NCBI GenBank assembly: GCA_002383605.1
Contig: DFYK01000092.1
Coordinates: forward strand, 22,811-31,824
Reading direction: 5' to 3'
DNA length: 9,014 nucleotides
From: Proteiniphilum sp. UBA4084
Lineage (GTDB): Bacteria; Bacteroidota; Bacteroidia; Bacteroidales; Dysgonomonadaceae
Part shown: piece after piece, positions 1 to 6,912 of the stretch
How the letters are laid out: each line of letters opens with the position of its first letter
Position numbering within the stretch: position 1 is the stretch's first letter
Translations under genes and position numbers: made by a program
The notes under the pieces: model-generated
Told to the model about the DNA's origin: nothing
The model's database searches: none
The model's input: the letters and a program-made list of their open reading frames with translations, nothing else

Positions 1-804
1 CCCGGTCAGCAGCTTATTCTTCAGGTGGAAGAAAGAACCAGTCCGATCAATAAATACAAGGTTGCCATCATCAATATGCCGGTTGTTGCCAGCGAGAAGA
101 CTTCGAACAACATCGACAATGAACTGAATCAGTTTGTTTCTGCGCCCGATGTGAAAACCAAATTCAACGAACTGGCATCGGAAAAAGGTTTTATGGTGAT
201 ACCGAATATTACGGTTTCGGCCAACGACTTTTCTTTGGCCCAGATCCCCGGATCGCGCCAGATTATTACTTGGGCGGCCAACGAGTCTGAACGTGGTGCA
301 GTGAAGAAGTTCGATCTTACCAATTTGCGTGTGATCGCACGCATGGAGCAGGTGATTCCTGCCGGGCTAACGCCATTGTCTGAAGTATCTTCGGGCATAC
401 GCACCCAACTGGTGAATGAGAAGAAAGCAGGAAAAATCATCACCGATCTGCAGACACAAAACCTGACGTCGCTCGATGCGTATGCTGCAGCCATGAACAG
501 TGCTACGGATACCGTCCGTTTTGTGAACTTCAACACCCGCAATATTACAGGGCTTGGTGTTGAACCTGCATTGAACGCCGTATCTGCCTTTGCACCCATC
601 AACAAGGTGGTTGGTCCCATGAAAGGGAATATGGGTGTATATGTTACCCAGGTGTCGAATCGCACCGAGGGTAAGGAGACATATGACGCGGAAACGCAGA
701 AAGCAAGCATGCTCAACAACAACGCCTATCGTATGCAGATGCAATCTGTTGAAGTGTTAAAAGATAAACTGGGCGTGGAAGACAACCGTTTCAGGTTCTT
801 CTGA
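1..804 (+). CDS. PpiD-like peptidyl-prolyl isomerase / SurA-N family periplasmic chaperone, C-terminal part (5' truncated by window)
   Basis: The frame is open from base 1 to the TGA at 802-804, giving 267 residues with no start inside the window; the GTG at 25 is only an internal valine codon. The visible part resembles the end of Bacteroidota PpiD-like proteins, which are membrane-anchored parvulin-type foldases of about 700 residues that help outer-membrane and periplasmic proteins fold. Residues 1-30 look like the end of a parvulin domain (KYKVAIINMPVV). Residues 50-115 carry a second PPIC-like segment (FNELASEKGF, then WAANESERGAV followed by a hydrophobic strand). A PLSEVSSGIRTQLVNEKK helix lies at 125-142. 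The stretch VVGPMKGNMGVYVTQV at 203-218 matches the typical 'GP.KGN.GVYV.QV' ending of the family. The signal anchor and first parvulin domain would lie upstream and cannot be checked. It is followed by a shared hairpin terminator. The family call rests on remembered sequence patterns; a SurA-type soluble isomerase is the main alternative. Confidence 0.8.
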   Translation, partial: PGQQLILQVEERTSPINKYKVAIINMPVVASEKTSNNIDNELNQFVSAPDVKTKFNELASEKGFMVIPNITVSANDFSLAQIPGSRQIITWAANESERGAVKKFDLTNLRVIARMEQVIPAGLTPLSEVSSGIRTQLVNEKKAGKIITDLQTQNLTSLDAYAAAMNSATDTVRFVNFNTRNITGLGVEPALNAVSAFAPINKVVGPMKGNMGVYVTQVSNRTEGKETYDAETQKASMLNNNAYRMQMQSVEVLKDKLGVEDNRFRFF

Positions 805-839
805 TCCCCCTCCCAATCTTTGTCCGTAGTTAGTACAAG

Positions 840-874
840 AAAGAGGTGACCTCACAATGTGGAGTCACCTCTTT
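840..874. terminator. Bidirectional hairpin terminator between convergent PpiD-like gene and pfp
   Basis: AAAGAGGTGAC at 840-850 is the exact reverse complement of GTCACCTCTTT at 864-874, giving an 11-bp perfect stem. The 13-base loop can partly fold further (CAC 853-855 with GTG 859-861). The stem ends in A's on one side and T's on the other, so the transcript from either strand ends the hairpin with a short U-run. It lies 35 bp after the stop of the upstream plus-strand gene and 23 bp after the stop of the minus-strand pfp, as expected for a terminator serving two convergent genes. Function is inferred from structure and position. Confidence 0.85.
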
Positions 875-897
875 ACTTATTTTAGTTCAGGTTATAA

Positions 898-2559
898 TTA
901 CAACCCGATTGTGCCGTTTTGTTCCAGCTGCAATGTTTTGCTTGGCTGGTCGCACACTTCCGTAGGGCCGAAGTACTGGATAGGGCCGGGGTATACATAA
1001 TCGGTTTCAATGGCCCATTTCTCACGCTGGCTTTCAAAGTAGCGGAAGGGAGCTCCTTCAAGTTCCACCAGTGCTTTCTGAATAACCGGCTTCATCTCGC
1101 CGTGACGACGTTCCATGTTCATCATCGTGGTGATGGGTATGCCGCCGGCGATCCATTCGGCAGCAGGGCGGGTGGTATTCCGTACCGAGGACATGTAGCC
1201 TGTCTTGCCGGCAGCAATAAGCATCGATGCCGTGTAGCCGAGTGAATAACAGTAGTCGGCGTCATAATTCGATGGGGCGGCGCAACGGCCTTCATATCCG
1301 AAGAAATGGGTAATGCTGGCAAATTTACCTGTGTATTTACCCTCTTTGGCCCATTGGTCGAGACGTTTTTTCACCATCTCAGCCAGTAGCTTTTCTGTTT
1401 CAATCAGCGACACCTGTACGTTGCCGTGCGGATCACGGTCGAGCGTAAGCTGACGGGCTACCATCTCAGGGAGGCTGGCATAGATGTCGGCATTCTCCTG
1501 AGAGAGCTTGCTGATGATGTAATCGCGCTTACCGGAGCGGCGTACCAGATCGAACTCTTCCTGATTGTGCGCGAGGAAATCGTTCAGTTCACTGATCAGC
1601 TTTTTCATGGCAGGAATGAACTCGATGAGCCCCTCGGGAATAATCACCGTGCCGAAATTCAATCCCTGTTCGGCTCTGTGGCTGATGACGCTTGCAATAT
1701 AATCGATGATGTCGTCGAGCGATTGTTCTTTTGTTGCCACCTCTTCCGATACGACACAGATGTTGGGGTGTGTCTGTAGTGCACATTCCAGGGCGATGTG
1801 CGATGCAGAGCGTCCCATCACTTTGATGAAGTGCCAGTATTTGCGGGCCGAGTTGCAGTCGCGCTGGATGTTGCCGATTAACTCTGAATAGACCTTGCAA
1901 GCTGTGTCGAAGCCGAAAGAAGTTTCAATTTGCTCATTCTTGAGATCCCCGTCGATGGTTTTGGGGCAGCCGATGACCTGCACGCCGGCATTGATGGCGG
2001 CGTAATATTCTGCCAGCACACAGGCGTTGGTATTGGAATCATCTCCTCCAATGATAACCAGTGCCTTGATATCGAGTTTCTTGAGGATCTCCAGTCCCTT
2101 GTCGAACTGCTCCACTGTTTCCAGTTTGGTTCTTCCCGATCCGATGATGTCAAACCCTCCCGTATTGCGGTATTCATCAATAATCTCGCCGGTGAGTTCC
2201 TTGTATTCGTGGTTGATAAGTCCGGCGGGTCCCAGGATGAAACCGTATAGCTTGCCTTCCGGATGAAGCCGTTTTACGCCGTCATAGATTCCCGCGATCA
2301 CATTGTGTCCGCCGGGAGCTTGTCCGCCAGACAAGATCACACCTACATTCAGCGGTTTTTCCATTCCAGGCTTGCCGGTAGTCTGTGTAAATTTCACGAT
2401 TGGCATCCCATATGTGTGGGGAAAAAGTTGTTGGATCTCTTTCTGGTCGCGCACCGATTCTGTGGCAGCCCCCTCCTCAATTTTCACATTGCCGTTCAAT
2501 CCTGTGGGTACTTTGGGCTCATAGCTTGCCCTTGCAACCTGTAAAGCACTTTTTGTCAT
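898..2559 (-). CDS. pfp: Pyrophosphate--fructose 6-phosphate 1-phosphotransferase (PPi-dependent phosphofructokinase), long form
   Basis: This 553-residue cytosolic glycolytic enzyme reversibly phosphorylates fructose 6-phosphate to fructose 1,6-bisphosphate with pyrophosphate instead of ATP. The PPi-type signatures are visible: GGQAPGGHN at 78-86, GGDDSNTNA at 171-179, PKTIDGD at 199-205, MGRSASH at 248-254, IPEG at 307-310 and GYEGR at 421-425. The second Asp of GGDD and the Lys of PKTIDGD are the positions that distinguish PPi users from ATP users (GGDG, GTIDND), so PPi dependence is well supported. About 550 residues is the normal length for the long, plant/Bacteroidota-like class. The frame stays open upstream to a TTG at 2599-2601. 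The ATG at 2557-2559 is chosen because it gives the family-like N-terminus MTKSALQVARASYEP and leaves room for a leader after the promoter at 2617-2648. The gene is transcribed away from sucA and converges on the hairpin at 840-874. PPi-dependent phosphofructokinase is established in Bacteroides-type fermentation. Confidence 0.96.
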   Translation of the reverse strand: MTKSALQVARASYEPKVPTGLNGNVKIEEGAATESVRDQKEIQQLFPHTYGMPIVKFTQTTGKPGMEKPLNVGVILSGGQAPGGHNVIAGIYDGVKRLHPEGKLYGFILGPAGLINHEYKELTGEIIDEYRNTGGFDIIGSGRTKLETVEQFDKGLEILKKLDIKALVIIGGDDSNTNACVLAEYYAAINAGVQVIGCPKTIDGDLKNEQIETSFGFDTACKVYSELIGNIQRDCNSARKYWHFIKVMGRSASHIALECALQTHPNICVVSEEVATKEQSLDDIIDYIASVISHRAEQGLNFGTVIIPEGLIEFIPAMKKLISELNDFLAHNQEEFDLVRRSGKRDYIISKLSQENADIYASLPEMVARQLTLDRDPHGNVQVSLIETEKLLAEMVKKRLDQWAKEGKYTGKFASITHFFGYEGRCAAPSNYDADYCYSLGYTASMLIAAGKTGYMSSVRNTTRPAAEWIAGGIPITTMMNMERRHGEMKPVIQKALVELEGAPFRYFESQREKWAIETDYVYPGPIQYFGPTEVCDQPSKTLQLEQNGTIGL

Positions 2560-2602
2560 AGAGTTGATTTTTATGATGATTTGTTCTCTTTTTGCAGACA
2601 AC

Positions 2603-2635
2603 TTTATTTAGGACGTCAAAAATAGCATATTTTCG
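2603..2635 (+). promoter_or_regulatory. Possible weak Bacteroidota-type promoter for sucAB, overlapping the pfp promoter
   Basis: On the plus strand, TTTA (2603-2606) is followed after 21 bases by TATTTTCG (2628-2635), one mismatch from the consensus in each box (TTTG and TAnnTTTG). Its -7 box lies 3 bp from the pfp -7 box on the other strand. Transcription would begin near 2642, leaving a leader of about 110 bases before sucA. No better plus-strand match was found between here and the sucA ATG. Two mismatches in AT-rich DNA could easily arise by chance. Confidence 0.3.
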
Positions 2636-2648
2636 GGACATAGAGAAA
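2617..2648 (-). promoter_or_regulatory. Bacteroidota-type promoter for pfp
   Basis: Read on the minus strand, TTTC (2648-2645) is followed after 20 bases by TATTTTTG (2624-2617). The Bacteroidota sigma-ABfr consensus is TTTG, 19-21 bases, TAnnTTTG, so the -7 element is a perfect match and the -33 element is three of four. Transcription would begin near 2610, giving a leader of about 50 bases ahead of the ATG at 2559. The spacing and placement support the call; there is no direct evidence of transcription. Confidence 0.65.
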
Positions 2649-2750
2649 TGAAGCGAACTGTAAATAAACTCTTTTCTACAAAAAGTATTGGATTGAATGA
2701 ACAATTTAGCCATCTTTACTATTTATATCAAAATGATGAAGAATTGACCG

Positions 2751-5474
2751 ATGAATGACCAAAACGAATTCAGTACAATGGATATTGAAGCCATCGAGGC
2801 TTTATACCAAAAATATAAAGAAGATCCTGACAATGTGGATGAAAGCTTCCGATACTTTTTTCAGGGATTTGATTTAGCCACGTCGCATTTTCCAGTGAAG
2901 CCTATGGATGGAAAAACCGCTTTGGAGCATTCTCCCAAAGAGTTGTCCGTCATGCGGCTTATCACGGCATACAGACGTCGCGGCCATCTTTTTACCAAAA
3001 CCAATCCGGTACGTACCCGACGCAGCTATACCCCCACGTTGGAGATTGAAAATTTCGACCTGACGAAGGATGATCTCAATACCACGTTCGAAGCAGGCAA
3101 GGAGATAGGCATGGGCAGGGCCACACTGAAAGACATTGTGGCGCATCTCGATGAAACCTATTGTAAATCCATCGGGGTGGAATATCGCTATATGACCAAA
3201 CCCGAGGTTGTGAAGTGGCTCCAGGAGAAAATGGAGGGTTCCCGAAATCAGGAATCATTCTCCAATGAAGCAAAGTTACGCATCCTGGACAGGCTGGTGA
3301 AAGCCTCCGGTTTCGAGGATTACCTGCACAAGAAGTTCGTAGGCCAGAAGCGTTTCTCTCTCGAAGGCTCCGAATCGATTATCCCTGCACTGGATGCGAT
3401 CATCGCACAGGGCAGAGATTCTGACGTGAACGAGATTGTGATCGGCATGGCTCACCGTGGACGGTTGAATGTGCTCACCAACATCATGAAGAAACCTTAT
3501 TCACAGGTTTTTCGTGAGTTCAATGCCCAAAATTACGAGGAGGAGATCAAATATGGCGATGTGAAATACCATCTGGGTTATAACAATACCATCGATTACG
3601 AAGGTCGTTCCATCTCGGTGAGCCTGGCGCCCAATCCTTCTCACCTTGAGGCTGTGGGACCGGTGATGGAAGGCATTGCGCGGGCAAGACTGGAAAATGA
3701 GCATGCCTATCATTACGAAGAGGTGTTGCCCATCCTGGTGCATGGTGATGCGGCCATCGCCGGACAGGGTGTTGTTTATGAAACCATTCAGTTTTCGAAG
3801 CTGGAAGGGTACAAAACAGGGGGTACCATACACATTGTGATCAATAACCAGGTGGGCTTTACCACCAACTATCTGCAGGCGCGTTCCAGTACTTATAGTA
3901 CCGATGTGGCCAAGGTCACCCAGTCGCCCGTATTTCATGTAAACGGCGATGACATTGAGGCAATGGTGTACGTGGCCAAGCTGGCGCTCGAGTTTCGGCA
4001 GAAGTTTCATATCGATGTATTCATCGATCTGTTGTCTTACCGCAAATACGGGCACAACGAGGGTGATGAACCTCGTTTCACACAGCCTGAGCTGTACGAT
4101 ATCATTGCCAGACATAAAAATCCCCGAGACATCTATGCCGAAAAGCTGATGGAGGAGGGAGTGATCACACCGCAGGCTTTTGAATCCCGGTTATCCGATT
4201 TTCATCAGCTCCTGGAGAAGGCATATGAGGAGTCGCAAGCCACTTCCTTGTTGAATCTGCATCTTTTTCTGGCGGACCGGTTTCCGGAGATACGTCTGCC
4301 TGAGGCAGGCGACTTTGAATCGCCGGTAAATACGGCTGTTTCCAAAGAAATTTTTCTACAGTTGGCCAAAAGCATTACAGTTTTGCCGGAAGATAAAAAG
4401 TTCTTCAACAAAACCATTCGTCTGTTTCAACAACGGTCCGACATGATCGAGGCCGATACGTATGACTGGGCCATGGGCGAGCTGATGGCTTACGCCACGC
4501 TGGCCTTGGAGAAGCACAGTGTGCGGCTGAGCGGTCAGGATTCCGAGCGTGGCACCTTCTCACACCGTCATGCGGAGATCATAACCGAAGATGGCAAAGA
4601 GAAATATTTCCCATTGAAGAATCTGGGTGGAGGGCAGGAGCCCGTGCGTGTCTACAACTCGCCACTTAACGAATATGGTATACTGGGCTTCGAATATGGT
4701 TATTCGCTGGCTCATCCCGACGGGCTCACCATCTGGGAGGCACAGTTTGGTGATTTTTATAACGTGGGGCAGGTGATTGTGGATCAATATATCTCTGCGG
4801 CACAGGAAAAATGGGGACTGAAATCGGGCCTGGTCATGTTGTTGCCTCACGGCTACGAGGGGCAAGGCGCAGAACACTCCAGTGGTCGTCTTGAGCGGTT
4901 TCTTAGTTTGTGTGCCAACCTCAATATGCAGGTCGTGAACTGCACCACTCCTGCCAACCTCTTCCATGCACTGCGCCGTCAGTTGCATCGCGACATCCGG
5001 GTGCCGCTGATTGTTTTCACTCCCAAGAGCCTGTTGCGTCACCCAGCCTGCATCTCTTCACTGGCTGATTTTACCGAAGGTGGATTTCGGGAGGTGATGG
5101 AGGATATGCAACTCAGTGAATATACAAAGGTGAAAAGAATCCTGCTCTGCACCGGAAAAATATATTATGAGCTGGAGGCAGCCCGTAAGGAGGCCCAGAC
5201 AGCGGAGGTATCGGTCATCCGGATCGAACAGCTTTATCCTTTTCCCGACAAACAGCTTCGCAGCCTTCTAAACCGTTACGCCGCCAATGTAGAGCTTGTC
5301 TGGGTACAGGAAGAGCCGGCAAATATGGGAGCTGCAAATTATGTGAAGGAGTATTTGAGTGATCTCACGCTGCAGGTAATCAGCCGGCCGGCCAGCGGCG
5401 TGACGGCAGAGGGGTTGACAGCCTTACATAAGATTAATCAGGCGCTCATCATTAAGAAAGCACTCTCTATGTAG
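2751..5474 (+). CDS. sucA: 2-oxoglutarate dehydrogenase E1 component (thiamine diphosphate-dependent)
   Basis: E1 of the 2-oxoglutarate dehydrogenase complex decarboxylates 2-oxoglutarate with thiamine diphosphate and passes the succinyl group to the lipoyl arm of E2, in the cytosolic TCA cycle. The 907 residues are close to the E. coli SucA length (933). Residues 10-41 form the short N-terminal helix domain ([16 protein letters not shown]). Next come [10 protein letters not shown] at 233-242 and GDVKYHLG at 269-276, whose His235 and His274 match the E. coli active-site histidines 260 and 298 by spacing. [10 protein letters not shown] is at 331-340, NNQVGFTT at 365-372 and GHNEGDEP at 434-441 in the cofactor half. 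The transketolase-like half has [14 protein letters not shown] at 595-608 and [13 protein letters not shown] at 701-713. A C-terminal domain follows. The start is fixed closely: an in-frame TGA at 2745-2747 lies just before the ATG, although Met10 is a possible alternative. There is no clear Shine-Dalgarno. sucB follows after 29 bp. Confidence 0.97.
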   Translation: MNDQNEFSTMDIEAIEALYQKYKEDPDNVDESFRYFFQGFDLATSHFPVKPMDGKTALEHSPKELSVMRLITAYRRRGHLFTKTNPVRTRRSYTPTLEIENFDLTKDDLNTTFEAGKEIGMGRATLKDIVAHLDETYCKSIGVEYRYMTKPEVVKWLQEKMEGSRNQESFSNEAKLRILDRLVKASGFEDYLHKKFVGQKRFSLEGSESIIPALDAIIAQGRDSDVNEIVIGMAHRGRLNVLTNIMKKPYSQVFREFNAQNYEEEIKYGDVKYHLGYNNTIDYEGRSISVSLAPNPSHLEAVGPVMEGIARARLENEHAYHYEEVLPILVHGDAAIAGQGVVYETIQFSKLEGYKTGGTIHIVINNQVGFTTNYLQARSSTYSTDVAKVTQSPVFHVNGDDIEAMVYVAKLALEFRQKFHIDVFIDLLSYRKYGHNEGDEPRFTQPELYDIIARHKNPRDIYAEKLMEEGVITPQAFESRLSDFHQLLEKAYEESQATSLLNLHLFLADRFPEIRLPEAGDFESPVNTAVSKEIFLQLAKSITVLPEDKKFFNKTIRLFQQRSDMIEADTYDWAMGELMAYATLALEKHSVRLSGQDSERGTFSHRHAEIITEDGKEKYFPLKNLGGGQEPVRVYNSPLNEYGILGFEYGYSLAHPDGLTIWEAQFGDFYNVGQVIVDQYISAAQEKWGLKSGLVMLLPHGYEGQGAEHSSGRLERFLSLCANLNMQVVNCTTPANLFHALRRQLHRDIRVPLIVFTPKSLLRHPACISSLADFTEGGFREVMEDMQLSEYTKVKRILLCTGKIYYELEAARKEAQTAEVSVIRIEQLYPFPDKQLRSLLNRYAANVELVWVQEEPANMGAANYVKEYLSDLTLQVISRPASGVTAEGLTALHKINQALIIKKALSM

Positions 5475-5503
5475 TTGTAAATAACAATCGAATAACAAAT
5501 ATT

Positions 5504-6850
5504 ATGGCACTGATTGAAATAAAAGTCCCAAGCCCGGGCGAATCCATCACGCATGTTGAGCTTTTTCACTGGCTGGTGGAAGATGGGGCTGTCGTGAAAA
5601 AAGATGCTGAAATCGCTGAACTGGAATCCGACAAGGCCACGTTGATGCTGGTGGCCGAAGAATCCGGAAAAATCAGTTTCAAAGCTGCCGAGGGTGAGAT
5701 GCTTGAGGTGGGTTCAGTGGCTTGTACCATTGATACTTCCGTTCAGCCGGATGAATCTGTTCAGCCGGATGAATCTTTGAAACAGAAAGAATCATCGAGC
5801 CTGGAGAAATCTACGAAACCGGAAGCACAGGTGAAAACAGGGGAAGTTATACAGTCGGAAATCACTCCTACAGCAGAAAAGGAAAAGAGTTTGCACCCGG
5901 AAAAGGTAGCGAGCGGTTCAGTAGCGAAGGCTGCTGTCGACCCGGGAAAGAGTACATACGACAAGGTGAGGTTAACCCCGCTTGCGAAGAAAGTGATGGA
6001 GGAGAACGACCTGTCGGTAGATGATGTCATCAACGGTCTCAGGCGGCTCAGACGTGAAGATGTGGAAGCGATCCTGTCGCAGGGCAGTGAAACCGGCGGC
6101 AGCCTGAAAAAACCTGCCACCCGCAATGCCAACACATCGAAATTGAGTCAGTTGCGAAGGAAATTGAGTGAACGTCTGGTGGCAGTGAAGAATGAAACGG
6201 CCATGTTGACCACTTTCAACGAGGTGGATATGAAGTCGATCATGGATCTGCGCAGGAAGCATCAGAATGCTTTTGTTGAGAAACACGGAATCAAGCTGGG
6301 TATGATGTCATTCTTTATGAAGGCCAGCGCCATTGCGCTGCAGGAGTTTCCCAATGTGAATGCCATGCTCGACGGAGAGAACCTGGTGACCTACGATTAT
6401 GCCGATATTGCCGTGGCTGTGAGCACACCGAAAGGTTTGATGGTGCCCATCGTGAGAAATGTGGAGAGCCTGGGGCTGGCCGAGATTGAACAGGCCATTG
6501 CCAACGTGGCCGAAAAAGCGCGCAAAGGAAAACTCTCCATCCCGGAGATGACTGGCGGGACGTTTACCATCACCAACGGAGGAGTCTTTGGCTCCATGAT
6601 GTCAACCCCACTGATTAATCCGCCACAGTCTGCCATTCTCGGCATGCACAATATCCTGGATCGCCCCGTAGCCCTGGAAGGTCAGGTGGTGATCAGGCCG
6701 ATGATGTATGTTGCACTGTCATATGACCACCGCGTGATAGACGGCAAAGATTCGGTCAGCTTCCTGGTACGGGTGAAACAGCTGCTGGAAAATCCGGCGG
6801 AGATGTTGTTTGGAAGCGGCAGCAGCGAAAAGACCTTGCTGGAGATATAA
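5504..6850 (+). CDS. sucB: Dihydrolipoyllysine-residue succinyltransferase, E2 of 2-oxoglutarate dehydrogenase
   Basis: E2 forms the core of the 2-oxoglutarate dehydrogenase complex and transfers the succinyl group from its lipoyl arm to CoA. The 448 residues show three parts. The N-terminal lipoyl domain (about 2-77) has the ESDKATL motif, with Lys44 as the expected lipoylation site. A peripheral subunit-binding domain lies at about 155-191 ([14 protein letters not shown]...REDVEAIL). The catalytic domain at about 212-448 has SYDHRVIDG at 406-414, containing the HxxxDG acyltransferase motif with His409 and Asp413. The ESDK motif and the catalytic domain resemble succinyltransferases, and the partner sucA supports 2-oxoglutarate rather than pyruvate. 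The linker at about 78-150 is long and rich in Lys, Glu, Ser and Pro, with an exact tandem repeat. The loop of the subunit-binding domain lacks the usual glycine-rich segment. The ATG at 5504 follows an AT-rich leader without Shine-Dalgarno, 29 bp after sucA, so co-transcription is likely. No E3 gene follows. Confidence 0.95.
   Translation: MALIEIKVPSPGESITHVELFHWLVEDGAVVKKDAEIAELESDKATLMLVAEESGKISFKAAEGEMLEVGSVACTIDTSVQPDESVQPDESLKQKESSSLEKSTKPEAQVKTGEVIQSEITPTAEKEKSLHPEKVASGSVAKAAVDPGKSTYDKVRLTPLAKKVMEENDLSVDDVINGLRRLRREDVEAILSQGSETGGSLKKPATRNANTSKLSQLRRKLSERLVAVKNETAMLTTFNEVDMKSIMDLRRKHQNAFVEKHGIKLGMMSFFMKASAIALQEFPNVNAMLDGENLVTYDYADIAVAVSTPKGLMVPIVRNVESLGLAEIEQAIANVAEKARKGKLSIPEMTGGTFTITNGGVFGSMMSTPLINPPQSAILGMHNILDRPVALEGQVVIRPMMYVALSYDHRVIDGKDSVSFLVRVKQLLENPAEMLFGSGSSEKTLLEI
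5741..5776 (+). repeat. Exact 18-bp tandem duplication inside sucB linker
   Basis: GTTCAGCCGGATGAATCT occurs at 5741-5758 and again, without any change, at 5759-5776. Being 18 bp it keeps the frame and encodes VQPDES twice (residues 80-85 and 86-91). A third, degenerate unit (LKQKES, residues 92-97) follows. It lies in the flexible linker between the lipoyl and subunit-binding domains, where length changes are usually tolerated. Confidence 0.95.
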
Positions 6851-6883
6851 TTACTCAGCAGTGGGGATCAGAAATCGGAGGCT

Positions 6884-6912
6884 GAAGCGTTACCGGTTGT
6901 TGCCGGTGCTTC
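6884..6912. terminator. Possible hairpin terminator between convergent sucB and pcrA, overlapping the pcrA stop codon
   Basis: GAAGC (6884-6888) pairs with GCTTC (6908-6912), and ACCGG (6892-6896) pairs with CCGGT (6903-6907), around a 6-base loop and a 3-base bulge (GTT, 6889-6891). This gives a 10-bp imperfect hairpin 34 bp after the sucB stop. The intergenic space is only 39 bp, so the hairpin includes the TTA (6890-6892) that is the pcrA stop codon. Neither side has a strong T-run directly after the stem, so intrinsic termination is uncertain. Confidence 0.4.

Noticed and set aside
129..722. Minus-strand open frame of 197 codons opposite the PpiD-like gene
   Set aside because: It is a shadow of a well-supported plus-strand gene: the translation has no recognisable domain and depends on the codon bias of the real gene.
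893..898. TATAAT box near the pfp stop codon
   Set aside because: It lies between convergent genes with no suitable upstream box, the Bacteroidota main promoter does not use TATAAT, and nothing starts downstream of it on the plus strand.
3501..4115. Minus-strand open frame of 204 codons inside sucA
   Set aside because: It lies wholly opposite the conserved catalytic half of SucA and shows no family resemblance, so antisense shadowing explains it.
6029..6064. Frameshift pair as the cause of the odd SucB loop (the +1 frame reads V-S-G-G-S)
   Set aside because: Recognisable family residues run in the normal frame right up to the loop and directly after it (RLRREDV matches RLTREDV), so two compensating shifts are less likely than simple divergence with a two-residue deletion.
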